33,087 bases of DNA from CAYMEK01 sp964389305 (GTDB taxonomy: Bacteria > Spirochaetota > Spirochaetia > SZUA-6 > DRHE01): assembly GCA_964389305.1 (NCBI GenBank), contig CAYMEK010000051.1, positions 1-33,087 on the forward strand, given 5' to 3'. Each line of letters opens with the position of its first letter. The first letter of the stretch is position 1. This document shows positions 22,932 to 30,961 of this stretch, piece by piece. The notes under the pieces were generated by a model. The model had not been told where the DNA came from, did not search any database, and saw only the letters and a program-made list of their open reading frames with translations. The position numbers and the translations under genes were made by a program.

Positions 22932-23942
22932 ATGAACAGTCGCCGTCTCCGAGCGTTACCAACAGTGCTGATCCTTGCAGCAATGCTACTCCTTCCCGCC
23001 GCCGAGAGCGCCGCCCAGCTAATCAAGGTTGGCAGCCTGGCACCCGAAGGTTCGCCCTGGGACAAGGCTCTGAAGCGCATTGCCCTCGACTGGCATAAAA
23101 TCTCCGCCGGACGAATCACCATGAAAGTCTACGGCGGGGGAATAGCCGGGGACGAGCCGGACCTGATCCGCAAGATGCGGATCAACCAGCTGCAGGCGGC
23201 GGCGCTGACCGGCTCCGGCCTGGGCAAGATCGATCCGGATTTCCTCGTTTACCAGCTTCCCTTTCTGACCCGCAACGACGAGGAGCTGCACTACCTGTTC
23301 GAACACCTGCGGCCCCAACTGGAAGCGATTCTGGAGCAAAAAGGATTTACCTTCCTGGCGTTTGCCCAATCCGGCTGGCTGCGTTTCTTTGCCAAGGAAA
23401 AAGTAATCACGCCCGAGGATTTCCAAAGCTTACGGTTTTTCGTCATGGAAGGCAGCCCGGAGGTCGACCAGGCCTGGAAAGAGATGGGCTTTCGCATCGT
23501 CCCTCTTTCGGCCAACGACGCCTATGCCGCCCTGCAAAGCGGCATGATCGAGGTTTTTTCGGCCTCTCCCCTCACCGCCGCCTCCATGCAGTGGTTCGCT
23601 CTGGCGCCGCACATGACCGATATAAACTGGACCCCCCTTACCGGCGGACTGGTGATCACCAACCGGGCCTGGGGACGGATTCCCCAAGATCTCCGTCCCA
23701 AGCTCAAAGAGGTCACCCAAAGCGCCATGGACAACCTGCATGATGAGGTCATGGCGGTGGAACGGCAGGCCATCGAGATTATGAAGCAAAACGGCTTGAT
23801 TATTCATGAGGTGCCCCCCGAAGCGTTGACGGAATGGGAGCAACTCGTGGATAGGGGTTTCCGCATCCTAATCGGCGACGTTATCTCCCGGGACCTGTAC
23901 GAGGAAGCGAGGAGGATCGTTGAGGAGTACCGCGCAAGGTAA
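22932..23942 (+). CDS. tatP: TatP: DctP-family binding protein of the TPAT transporter (Tp0957-like)
   Basis: A 336-residue periplasmic binding protein with a signal peptide of about 28 residues (LILAAMLLLPAAESAA). It has the DctP fold: IKVGSLAPEGSPWDKALKRI, FLVYQLPFL, LRFFVMEGSPEVDQAWKEMG, SANDAYAALQSGMIEVFSASP. In the usual TRAP arginine motif (LK-x-R) it has SLRFFVMEG, so the carboxylate-binding arginine region differs from the uronate DctP at 2770-3774. This agrees with the T. pallidum TPAT proteins, which seem to bind hydrophobic rather than simple acidic ligands. An AAAGGAG site lies about ten bases upstream. Its TAA overlaps the next ATG by one base. Confidence 0.92.
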   Translation: MNSRRLRALPTVLILAAMLLLPAAESAAQLIKVGSLAPEGSPWDKALKRIALDWHKISAGRITMKVYGGGIAGDEPDLIRKMRINQLQAAALTGSGLGKIDPDFLVYQLPFLTRNDEELHYLFEHLRPQLEAILEQKGFTFLAFAQSGWLRFFAKEKVITPEDFQSLRFFVMEGSPEVDQAWKEMGFRIVPLSANDAYAALQSGMIEVFSASPLTAASMQWFALAPHMTDINWTPLTGGLVITNRAWGRIPQDLRPKLKEVTQSAMDNLHDEVMAVERQAIEIMKQNGLIIHEVPPEALTEWEQLVDRGFRILIGDVISRDLYEEARRIVEEYRAR

Positions 23943-25849
23943 TGTCCGGGGAACAGCCTGAATATCCAACCCGGGGGAAAGCCCTGCACGGACTTTTCCT
24001 TTTTGAAAACGGTGTCTCCAGCGTCATTCTACTCGCCATCGCCGTGCTGCCCACCCTGGAAATCCTGGCCCGCGTCTTCTTCAAGACCGGGATCCACAGC
24101 TCGGCAGACCTTACCAACCATCTGGTGCTCTGGCTGACCTGTCTGGGCGGGGCGATCACCTCACGGGAGGGCAAGCACATCACCCTGTCCGTCGGCCTGG
24201 AGATGATCCGGGAGCCGGAGCGCAGCTGGATAACGACCGTCACAACCTTCCTGGCCGCCACCATATCTTCAGCAATGACCTGGAGCGCCCTGTCACTGCT
24301 CCTGATCGGTTTCGACCCCACTAAAACCATCGCCTTCATACCCATCCAGGCGGCCGCAGCGGTCATCCCCCTCGGGTTTGCCATTATTACAGTGCGCTTT
24401 CTTACCCGTGCTCCGCTCCCGCCTTTGAACCGCGCCATCGCGGCCCTGGGCTGCCTTCTGGGAACAATCATCGCCTTCAGCTCGGTTCTGAACATCCTCT
24501 ATACGGTGTTTGCTGAGCTGCCCGCGCTTTTCGGCACTCTGGAGCAGCTGTTTTCCACCGTGTCGGTGAAGCTGGTTCCTGCGGCGGTCATCGTGCTGGT
24601 GGTCTCGATATTTTTCGGCTCTCCTATCTTCATTGTGCTGGGCGGAGTGGCCTATCTGCTGTTCGTGCGTTCCTTTGGGGCGCTGGAAGTGATCCCCAGC
24701 GAGGCCTACACGCTGCTCACCGGATACTACATCCCGACCATTCCCCTATTCACCTTCGCCGGTTTCATCCTTTCGGAGAGCAAGGCCGGGGAGCGCCTTA
24801 TGCGGTTGTTCCGGGCCTGGCTGGGCTGGCTTCCCGGCGGCCTGATCATAGTGGCGGTGCTGGTTTGCACCTTCTTCACCACCTTCACCGGCGCCACGGG
24901 CGTCACCATCCTGGCTCTGGGCGCTCTGCTGGTGTATATCCTGGTGGAAAGCGGGCGCTACAGCACGGACTTCTCCAACGGTCTGATCACCGCCTCGGGC
25001 AGCATCGGTCTGCTGTTTCCTCCCAGCCTGCCCATCATCCTCTACGGCGTCATCGCCCAGATCAATATTCTGCACATGTTCGTGGGAGGCATCCTGCCTG
25101 GCCTGCTCATGGTCCTGACTCTCTGCGGATTTGGCGTGATAACCGCCGTGACCCGCAAGGTCAAGGCGGTCCCCTTCGACATCAAGGAGGCGCTGCTGGC
25201 CGCCAAGGGGGCGTTCTGGGAAATGCTGCTGCCCGTTATTATCCTGCTCGGCTATTTTCTCGGGATCACGACCCTGGTGGAAACGGGAGCAGTGGCAGTG
25301 CTCTACGCCCTGATCATCGAGGTATTGGTGCAGCGGGATCTGAGCCTGAAAGACCTTCCCCGGGTCATGCTGAAGTGCATCCCTATCGTCGGCGGCGTGC
25401 TGATCATCCTGGCCGCAGCCAAAGGCCTGCAGTATTACCTCGTGGACGCCGAAATCCCGATGCGCCTGAGCACCTGGGTCCGGTACAACATCAGCTCGAA
25501 GTATGTGTTTTTGATCCTGCTCAACCTGGGCCTGCTGATCACCGGGTGTCTCATGGACATCTTCTCGGCCATCCTGGTGGTGGTTCCCCTGATTATTCCG
25601 GTCGGGGAGTCCTTCGGTATCCACCCGGTGCACCTGGGGGTGATCTTCCTGGCCAACCTCGGAGTCGGCTATCTTACCCCGCCGGTGGGGTTGAACCTCT
25701 TCCTAGCCGCCTACCGCTTCAACCAGCCGCTTGTCCGCATATATAAAAACGTCATCCCCTTCTTCCTGGCCTTGCTGGCGGTAGTGCTCCTGATAACCTA
25801 CGTACCCTGGTTCTCAACCGGCCTGCTCACCCTGTTCGGCTTGAAATAG
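23942..25849 (+). CDS. TatQM: fused DctQ-DctM permease of the TPAT transporter (Tp0958-like)
   Basis: A 635-residue membrane protein joining the small and large TRAP permease subunits in one chain. Residues about 1-190 are the DctQ part (helices around 20-42, 48-75, 95-120, 125-145). From about 205 the DctM part has the signatures FGALEVIPSEAYTLLTGYYIPTIPLFTFAGFIL, FTTFTGATGVTILALG, GSIGLLFPPSLPIILYG and GVGYLTPPVGLNLFLAAYRF. It completes the three-gene TPAT unit. The start ATG overlaps the tatP stop by one base (TAATG). Its stop lies inside a strong hairpin and overlaps the end of the opposite gene by 23 bases. Confidence 0.93.
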   Translation: MSGEQPEYPTRGKALHGLFLFENGVSSVILLAIAVLPTLEILARVFFKTGIHSSADLTNHLVLWLTCLGGAITSREGKHITLSVGLEMIREPERSWITTVTTFLAATISSAMTWSALSLLLIGFDPTKTIAFIPIQAAAAVIPLGFAIITVRFLTRAPLPPLNRAIAALGCLLGTIIAFSSVLNILYTVFAELPALFGTLEQLFSTVSVKLVPAAVIVLVVSIFFGSPIFIVLGGVAYLLFVRSFGALEVIPSEAYTLLTGYYIPTIPLFTFAGFILSESKAGERLMRLFRAWLGWLPGGLIIVAVLVCTFFTTFTGATGVTILALGALLVYILVESGRYSTDFSNGLITASGSIGLLFPPSLPIILYGVIAQINILHMFVGGILPGLLMVLTLCGFGVITAVTRKVKAVPFDIKEALLAAKGAFWEMLLPVIILLGYFLGITTLVETGAVAVLYALIIEVLVQRDLSLKDLPRVMLKCIPIVGGVLIILAAAKGLQYYLVDAEIPMRLSTWVRYNISSKYVFLILLNLGLLITGCLMDIFSAILVVVPLIIPVGESFGIHPVHLGVIFLANLGVGYLTPPVGLNLFLAAYRFNQPLVRIYKNVIPFFLALLAVVLLITYVPWFSTGLLTLFGLK

Positions 25850-28271
25850 CGCTCGCACGCGAGCGCTGCCACCACGAGGCTCCAATCACAACAACGTAGC
25901 AAAAAGCGGCGGCCGGAAGCAGACGGGAAATGCCCCAGGTCATAGCCAGGGGCAGGGCCAGGATCGAAGCCACTACCGAAGCGATGCCGTTGGCGGCCCA
26001 GCCGAAAGCCCGGGAACCTGGATCGTCTGCCAGAATCCGCAAGCCCGTCGGGAAGGGAATGCCGGCCAGGAAAGCCGCCGGAGCCAATAGAACGACAGCG
26101 CCTACGGCCTGAATCCCCGGGGTGCTGCCCAAGAGTACGTATCCCAGCGGCCGGGCGATGAAAAACAAAAGCCCCAGACAGGCTATGAGGAGGACCAACG
26201 CGTAATGCAGAGAGCGGAGGTTCCAGCCGGCGGATACTGCGCCGCCGACCCCCGACACGACCAGCAGCGTGGCCAGAACCACGGCGAAGGCGAGTACCGG
26301 ATTTCCGAACAGGAAGGTGTAGTGCTGCAGGAAGCTCATCTCTAGGAACATAAATCCGGCTCCCGTAGCGAGAAAGTAGAGCAGCGCAGGTAGGTGCGAG
26401 GTGCCAGCAGCACGACGCTTTCTCCGGGCAGCCGGTGGGCCCGAGAGCAGACGGGGCAGAAGCAGGAAAAGCACGCCGAGCAGCAGGGCGATCGCCAGCA
26501 CCGCCAGCACCACCGTCTCCCCGGACAGCAGGAGGGAGTAAAGGCGGCTTCCGGTGGTTCTGTACAGGTCGCCGATCTCCAGCCAGCGGGTGAAGCGGCT
26601 GTGAAAGGGCCGGTCGTCGGTAGCCGGGGCGATGTCCAGATAGTAGCCGCGGAAGTACTGCTCTGCCTCTCCCCTCTCCAACGCCCGGTACAGCGCCTGG
26701 ATTTCCCGGTAGTGGTATGGCTCCTGGAAACGGTTGAAGCGGTTGACCTCGCGTTCCTCGATCCCGTCATAGAACACCGGATCGAAGTTACGCTGCCTGC
26801 AAAACTCCCTGATGTTCTCCAGCTCGGGCTGCCGGAAGGGCGAGGGGGAAAGCAGCAGGGTGTAGCTGTCCCAACCGCGTATCACCACGATGTGCTCGCC
26901 CGGGCGCCCCACCCCCCGGCCCTTGACAGCGGTATAGGCGGTGGCGAACAGGCGCAGAAGGTCGGAAGGGGGAAGAAGCAGCTTCCTGGAGAGGATGAAC
27001 ACGCCGCCGGGCCGCAGGTGGTCGATATAGCTCTTAAAAGCCTCTACCGTAAGCAAGTGCTCCTGGTTCAGGCTGGCTACGCCGGGAATAGAAGGTCCCC
27101 AGCTTTCCAGATGGATGCGGTCGTAGCGACCGCGGTCTCGACACAGGAGCTTGCGCAGGTTGCCCGCCTTCACCCGAATCGAATCGGAAGCGTAGCGGCT
27201 CTCGTACAACTCCGCGGCCTCCCGATGATCCAGAAGTACGGTAATCTCCCCCACTCCGGCGGAGGCGGCGCAGGGCAGGCTCAAGCCTCCGCCCTGCTGC
27301 AGGATCAGAGCGTCGGCCAGGCCTCCCTCGTCACGGACCAGGTATCCGGCGAAGGAATGGGTGTAGCGGCTGAAGGCCAGCGTTTCCGGATCATCTAGCC
27401 GGTAGAGCACGAACAAGGTATCCCCGTCCTGAACCAGGAAGGTCCGTTCGGGGAGAGAGCCTGCGTATTTCAAGCTCAACCCCGGAGCGAAACGGATGTA
27501 GGGGCTCTCCAACCTGTCGAAGCGGGCCCTCAACGTGTTTTTACCGGCCGTGACCCTGGTATCCGGAAACTGCAGAACCTGGGAGAGAAGCTTGTAAGGA
27601 GAGGGGCGGATCTCCAGCAGGGCGCCGCCCCGGTACAACAGGAAAGCGCCGGTTACGACAAACAGAGCCAGGGAGGATAGCAGCACAGCCGGTCGAGGAG
27701 AGCGAGAAAGCCGGAAAAGAGAGGCGGCGATGGGAAAGGCAAGCAGTCCAAGGGCGCAGCAGAAAATGGTGCCGCCCTCTCCCAGGACGGGCAGGAGGGC
27801 GGCCGGTAGCAGGGCTCCCACGGCCGAGCCCAGCATGCTGGCGAAATAGATCCAGCCGGAGCGGCCTGGCAGTCCGGCGAACGCCAAAGAGATCACCCCA
27901 CCGGCGAAGAAAAACGGCAGCAGCAGGATGCAGAAGGTAGCCAGCAGGTATCCTGCCTGAACCCACTCGAGGGGCATGCGAAAATAATCCAGGGGTATGT
28001 TCTTGATCAGCAGGAAGGACCCGCTCATGGACAGAGAGCAGAGAGCGATCAGCGCCGGCAGGCGCCCGGAGCCCAGGATCGAGCGGGTCCACCCGGGGCG
28101 GCGGCTCTCCGCCAGGCTCAGGAGGCTGCCGCTCAAGCCGAAGCCGAACAGCACGATGCTGATCACCATGAAGGACAGGTGATTCCACTGGGAAAAAGAA
28201 AAAAAGCGGGTCAAAAGTACTTCGTAGCACAGGGAGGCCAGGGAAACGGCGAAGACGGCGAAGAAAATCAT
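25827..28271 (-). CDS. polytopic membrane protein with a spermidine-synthase-like domain
   Basis: An 814-residue protein. About seven N-terminal membrane helices lead to a soluble middle domain (about 220-540), then about seven C-terminal helices. The middle domain has a Rossmann, spermidine-synthase-like layout: ILQQGGGLSLPCAAS, ITVLLDHREAAELYE, and LRPGGVFILSRKLL. The catalytic aspartate region is replaced by HLESWGPS, so it is not a normal spermidine synthase. The C-terminal FLAGIPFPTGLRIL and FGWAANGIASVVASIL are typical of this membrane family. ATG 28271 is preferred to TTG 28274; the ribosome site is weak. It follows the isoaspartate methyltransferase gene by 16 bases. Function unknown; methyl or aminopropyl transfer is only a guess. 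Confidence 0.82.
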   Translation of the reverse strand: MIFFAVFAVSLASLCYEVLLTRFFSFSQWNHLSFMVISIVLFGFGLSGSLLSLAESRRPGWTRSILGSGRLPALIALCSLSMSGSFLLIKNIPLDYFRMPLEWVQAGYLLATFCILLLPFFFAGGVISLAFAGLPGRSGWIYFASMLGSAVGALLPAALLPVLGEGGTIFCCALGLLAFPIAASLFRLSRSPRPAVLLSSLALFVVTGAFLLYRGGALLEIRPSPYKLLSQVLQFPDTRVTAGKNTLRARFDRLESPYIRFAPGLSLKYAGSLPERTFLVQDGDTLFVLYRLDDPETLAFSRYTHSFAGYLVRDEGGLADALILQQGGGLSLPCAASAGVGEITVLLDHREAAELYESRYASDSIRVKAGNLRKLLCRDRGRYDRIHLESWGPSIPGVASLNQEHLLTVEAFKSYIDHLRPGGVFILSRKLLLPPSDLLRLFATAYTAVKGRGVGRPGEHIVVIRGWDSYTLLLSPSPFRQPELENIREFCRQRNFDPVFYDGIEEREVNRFNRFQEPYHYREIQALYRALERGEAEQYFRGYYLDIAPATDDRPFHSRFTRWLEIGDLYRTTGSRLYSLLLSGETVVLAVLAIALLLGVLFLLLPRLLSGPPAARRKRRAAGTSHLPALLYFLATGAGFMFLEMSFLQHYTFLFGNPVLAFAVVLATLLVVSGVGGAVSAGWNLRSLHYALVLLIACLGLLFFIARPLGYVLLGSTPGIQAVGAVVLLAPAAFLAGIPFPTGLRILADDPGSRAFGWAANGIASVVASILALPLAMTWGISRLLPAAAFCYVVVIGASWWQRSRASAISSRTG
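25848..25867. terminator. strong hairpin in the convergent overlap of tatQM and the membrane protein gene
   Basis: AGCGCTCGC (25848-25856) and GCGAGCGCT (25859-25867) form a perfect nine-base repeat pair with a two-base centre (effective loop four). It starts inside the tatQM stop codon and lies in the last codons of the opposite gene. No T-tract follows on either strand, so it may be a message 3'-end stabiliser or a factor-assisted bidirectional stop. Confidence 0.45.
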
Positions 28272-28287
28272 CAACCGGCGAATGGGG

Positions 28288-29007
28288 TTATTTGTACTTT
28301 TCCAGGGCCTTGCCCGTCATCGGGACGAAGAGCACGCCGGTTACCTGTTCGAGCTGATAATCCTCTCCCCGTTTGGTGACCACCACCAGATTCTGGAAGC
28401 TGAAAGGATGACCAAGGGGGAGCACGATCTTGCCGCCGTCTACAAGTTGCGCGAGAAGCGGAGGCGGAACGTGATCCACCGCTGCGGTGATGATGATGCC
28501 GTCGAAAGGCTGAGCTTCTTCCCAGCCGTAGTACCCGTCGCCGTGGCGGGTGTGCACATTCTCGAACCCAAGCTCCTTCAACGTTTCGGTGGCCTGCCGG
28601 TACAATAGTTCCTTGATCTCTATGGAGTATACCTCCTGCACCAGCGGTGACAGAACCGCCGCCTGATAGCCCGAGCCGGTGCCGACCTCCAACACCCGGT
28701 CTCCGGGCTGCGGTTCGAGCAGCTCGGTCATCAGGGCCACGATATAGGGTTGGGAGATCGTTTGCCCCTCGCCGATCGGCAGGGGATTATCGTTGTAGGC
28801 CCTGTTCTGAAGCCCTTTGGGGACAAACAGGTGCCTGGGAACGCTCCGCATGGCCTCCAGCACCCGCTCGTCCTCCACGCCCCGGGCAACGATCTGGCGG
28901 CGTACCATCTGAAGGCGCCGCTCCCGCATCTCCTGCGGCTCATCCCAGCCCCCGGCTCTGACGGCCAATACAAAGAGGAGAAACGCGGCAAGTATCCGAG
29001 CTTTCAT
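28288..29007 (-). CDS. pcm: protein-L-isoaspartate O-methyltransferase with a signal peptide
   Basis: A 239-residue PCMT, which methylates isoaspartate in damaged proteins to start their repair. The catalytic domain is complete: MVRRQIVARGVEDERVLEAM, RHLFVP, YNDNPLPIGEGQTISQPYIVA, the SAM site VLEVGTGSGYQAAVL, and GGKIVLPLG. Unlike the cytoplasmic enzyme it begins with a clear export signal (KARILAAFLLFVLAVRAGG). Either it acts outside the cytoplasm, where SAM is not expected, or the signal acts as an anchor. A promoter lies upstream with the -10 box 14 bases from the ATG and no real ribosome site. It is probably in an operon with the membrane protein downstream. Confidence 0.93.
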   Translation of the reverse strand: MKARILAAFLLFVLAVRAGGWDEPQEMRERRLQMVRRQIVARGVEDERVLEAMRSVPRHLFVPKGLQNRAYNDNPLPIGEGQTISQPYIVALMTELLEPQPGDRVLEVGTGSGYQAAVLSPLVQEVYSIEIKELLYRQATETLKELGFENVHTRHGDGYYGWEEAQPFDGIIITAAVDHVPPPLLAQLVDGGKIVLPLGHPFSFQNLVVVTKRGEDYQLEQVTGVLFVPMTGKALEKYK

Positions 29008-29021
29008 GCGTCTCTATATAT

Positions 29022-29049
29022 AGTATAGACGATGGAGATCATCTATCAA
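29022..29049 (-). promoter_or_regulatory. sigma-70-type promoter of pcm
   Basis: On the minus strand, -35 TTGATA (29044-29049), 16-base spacer, -10 TATACT (29022-29027). The leader is only about seven bases. Confidence 0.55.
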
Positions 29050-29187
29050 GGGCCGTCTGGACGACGAACCCCGGAGGGAGAGGCGACGGCCCGCATCCCG
29101 GCTGCGGCGAAGCTGGCTGCGGCAAAGCTGGGTGCAGGAACCGGCTGTCTCGACCGGCTGTGGCTTCGAAGCACCGCCCGCCATAGA

Positions 29188-29216
29188 TTGGCAAAGACGA
29201 CAGATAAGGGTACAAT
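29188..29216 (+). promoter_or_regulatory. sigma-70-type promoter next to the acetyltransferase-like gene
   Basis: -35 TTGGCA (29188-29193), 17-base spacer, -10 TACAAT (29211-29216), ending nine bases before the TTG at 29226. Predicted start of transcription is near 29223. Confidence 0.5.
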
Positions 29217-29225
29217 CGGACCCTG

Positions 29226-30343
29226 TTGACTGTCGCGATCGAGCAAGCTCAAAGCAAGAAGGCGCTTAGGGAGTTCATCTACTGGCCGGTTCGCCTGTAC
29301 AGGGACGATTGCCGCTGGTCGCCCCCCATGTGGATGGAGGAGCGACAGAACTTCAGCACCAAGAATCCCATCCTGTCCCACTCGGACTACGCCATGTTCC
29401 TGGCCCGCCGGGGAGGCAGGACGGCGGGAAGGATTCTCGCCTACGTGGACCACAATTTCAACGATTTTTACCATTTCCGCATTGGCATGTTCGGTTCCTT
29501 CGAATCCATTCGGGAGCCCGAGGTAGCCCGGGCTTTGTTTTCCCGGGCCGAGCAGTGGCTGGCCGCCAGAGGTATGGAGACGATCAGGGGACCGATCAAC
29601 CCGGTATCGGAATGCTGGGGATTCCTTTACAGTGGATTCGACAGCCCGGCGATGTTCATGACTCCCTATAACCCGCCCTTCTACAACGAATACGCGGAGG
29701 GCTGCGGATATCTCAAGGTAAAGGACCTGTACGCCTACGAAGCGGATGCCAGACAGGGCTACAACATTCCGCAGCGCTTCATCCGCTTCCGGGAAAGACT
29801 GCTCGAACTCCGCCCGCAGATCTCGGTGAGGCGGATAGACATGAAGAAGCTCGATGCCGAGGCCGAGGCCATCTGGCGCATCTCCAACGAGGCGATCCGC
29901 AACAACTGGGGCTGGGTACCCTACGACCGCGAAGAGCTGCAAGCGGTGCTCAAAAAACTCAAGCCCATCGCCGACCCGGACGCCATCTGGATGGTCGAAG
30001 ACTCAGGGCATCCGGTCGGTTTCTCCCTGGGTTTTCCCGATCTCAACGCCTGTCTGAGGAAGACCGGCGGCAGGCTGCTGCCCTTCGGCTTCATCACCCT
30101 GTTCCGGGAGCTGAGGAAACTGCGGGACTATCGCCTGTTCGGTCTGGCCGTGCGCCCGAGTATCATAGTCTGGGACTGGATGTGCTGCTGTACGTGAGCC
30201 TTTTCGAGGCGCTGGCTCCCCGGGGGGTGCGGCTGGAAGCCAACTACGTGCTCGAAGACAACCCGAAGATGATCAACGCTTTGCAAAAGCTCGACCTCCG
30301 GCTGACCAAGGTCTACCGAGTGTACGAAAAAGCACTCACCTGA
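29226..30343 (+). pseudogene. GNAT-like acetyltransferase family gene with a frameshift near its end
   Basis: The first frame (29226-30197) encodes a protein that opens with FIYWPVRLYRDDCRWSPPM and SHSDYAMFLARRGGRTAGRI, then INPVSECWGFLYSGFDSPAMFM, and later NNWGWVPYDREELQAVLKKLKPI. This is a large family of uncharacterised GNAT-fold proteins. After GLAVRP the frame goes wrong and stops early. The next frame continues perfectly with EYHSLGLDVLLYV, EALAPRGVRLEANYVLEDN and KMINALQKLDLRLTKVYRVYEK, ending at 30343. One base is missing in the C-run at 30155-30157. This is either a real inactivating deletion or a homopolymer sequencing error. The TTG start at 29226 is tentative. The NTPase gene follows after ten bases. 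Confidence 0.82.
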
Positions 30344-30353
30344 GAGGCCGCGT

Positions 30354-30860
30354 TTGACGCTGGTCGTGCTCAGCGGCGAGGTGGACTCGGGTAAGACTTC
30401 CTGGTGCAAGTCCTTCAGTGACCGAAATAAGGACAGCGACGGAATCCTCCTGGAAAAAGTCTACCGCGCAGGGATCAGGATCGGCTATGACGCCCGGCGA
30501 ATCGCGACCGGAGAGACCGTACCGTTTTCACGCCTGACGAACTTCCGTCCCCCTGGGTGGCAGGACGCCGAGCGGGCCGGCCCCTTTGAGGTATCCGCTC
30601 CAGGCAAGGAAAAGGCCAACGACTGGCTTGTCGAAGCCCTATCCACCGGCTGCCGGTATCTGATCGTAGATGAAATCGGACCCCTTGAGCTGCGGGGAGG
30701 CGGACTGGCGCGGGCGCTGCAGCGGGTGATAGACGAGAGCGCCGGCAAGCAGGTGATCTTGGTGATACGTAGGAGCTGCCTGGAGCGGGCTCTGGCCGTC
30801 TTCGGAATTTCCGAATATAAGCTGGTGGAAACGGGCAACCTCACCCGAGACTCAGAATGA
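30354..30860 (+). CDS. THEP1-type nucleoside-triphosphatase (nucleotide kinase-like P-loop protein)
   Basis: A 168-residue P-loop protein. Walker A is SGEVDSGKTSW (K14), and Walker B with the family signature is LIVDEIGPLELRG around residue 100-113. It resembles the small THEP1 family of NTPases from thermophiles and some bacteria, which hydrolyse NTPs in vitro and whose biological role is unknown. A TTG start at 30354 is supported by GAGAGG six bases upstream (30342-30347). It is cotranscribed with the frameshifted upstream gene and has about 100 bases before the end of the convergent oxidoreductase genes. No special sequence is seen in that gap. Confidence 0.85.
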   Translation: MTLVVLSGEVDSGKTSWCKSFSDRNKDSDGILLEKVYRAGIRIGYDARRIATGETVPFSRLTNFRPPGWQDAERAGPFEVSAPGKEKANDWLVEALSTGCRYLIVDEIGPLELRGGGLARALQRVIDESAGKQVILVIRRSCLERALAVFGISEYKLVETGNLTRDSE

Positions 30861-30961
30861 ACCTCGCGGCGGTCACGGTCCGCCGGCGGGCCGGGCGAGA
30901 GATTGCAGGTCCAGGCCCAGTGGCGGAGGGTCTGAACGGGCTAGGGAAGGGTCTTCAGTCT

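Noticed and set aside
29101..29130. Tandem 15-base repeat GCTGCGGCGAAGCTG / GCTGCGGCAAAGCTG
   Set aside because: Only two copies with one mismatch and no relation to a known element; too short to call a functional repeat.
29032..29229. Small open frame of 65 codons between pcm and the acetyltransferase-like gene
   Set aside because: No ribosome site, low-complexity alanine-rich content from a DNA repeat, and it spans the promoters of both flanking genes. Its TGA overlapping the TTG at 29226 is probably chance.
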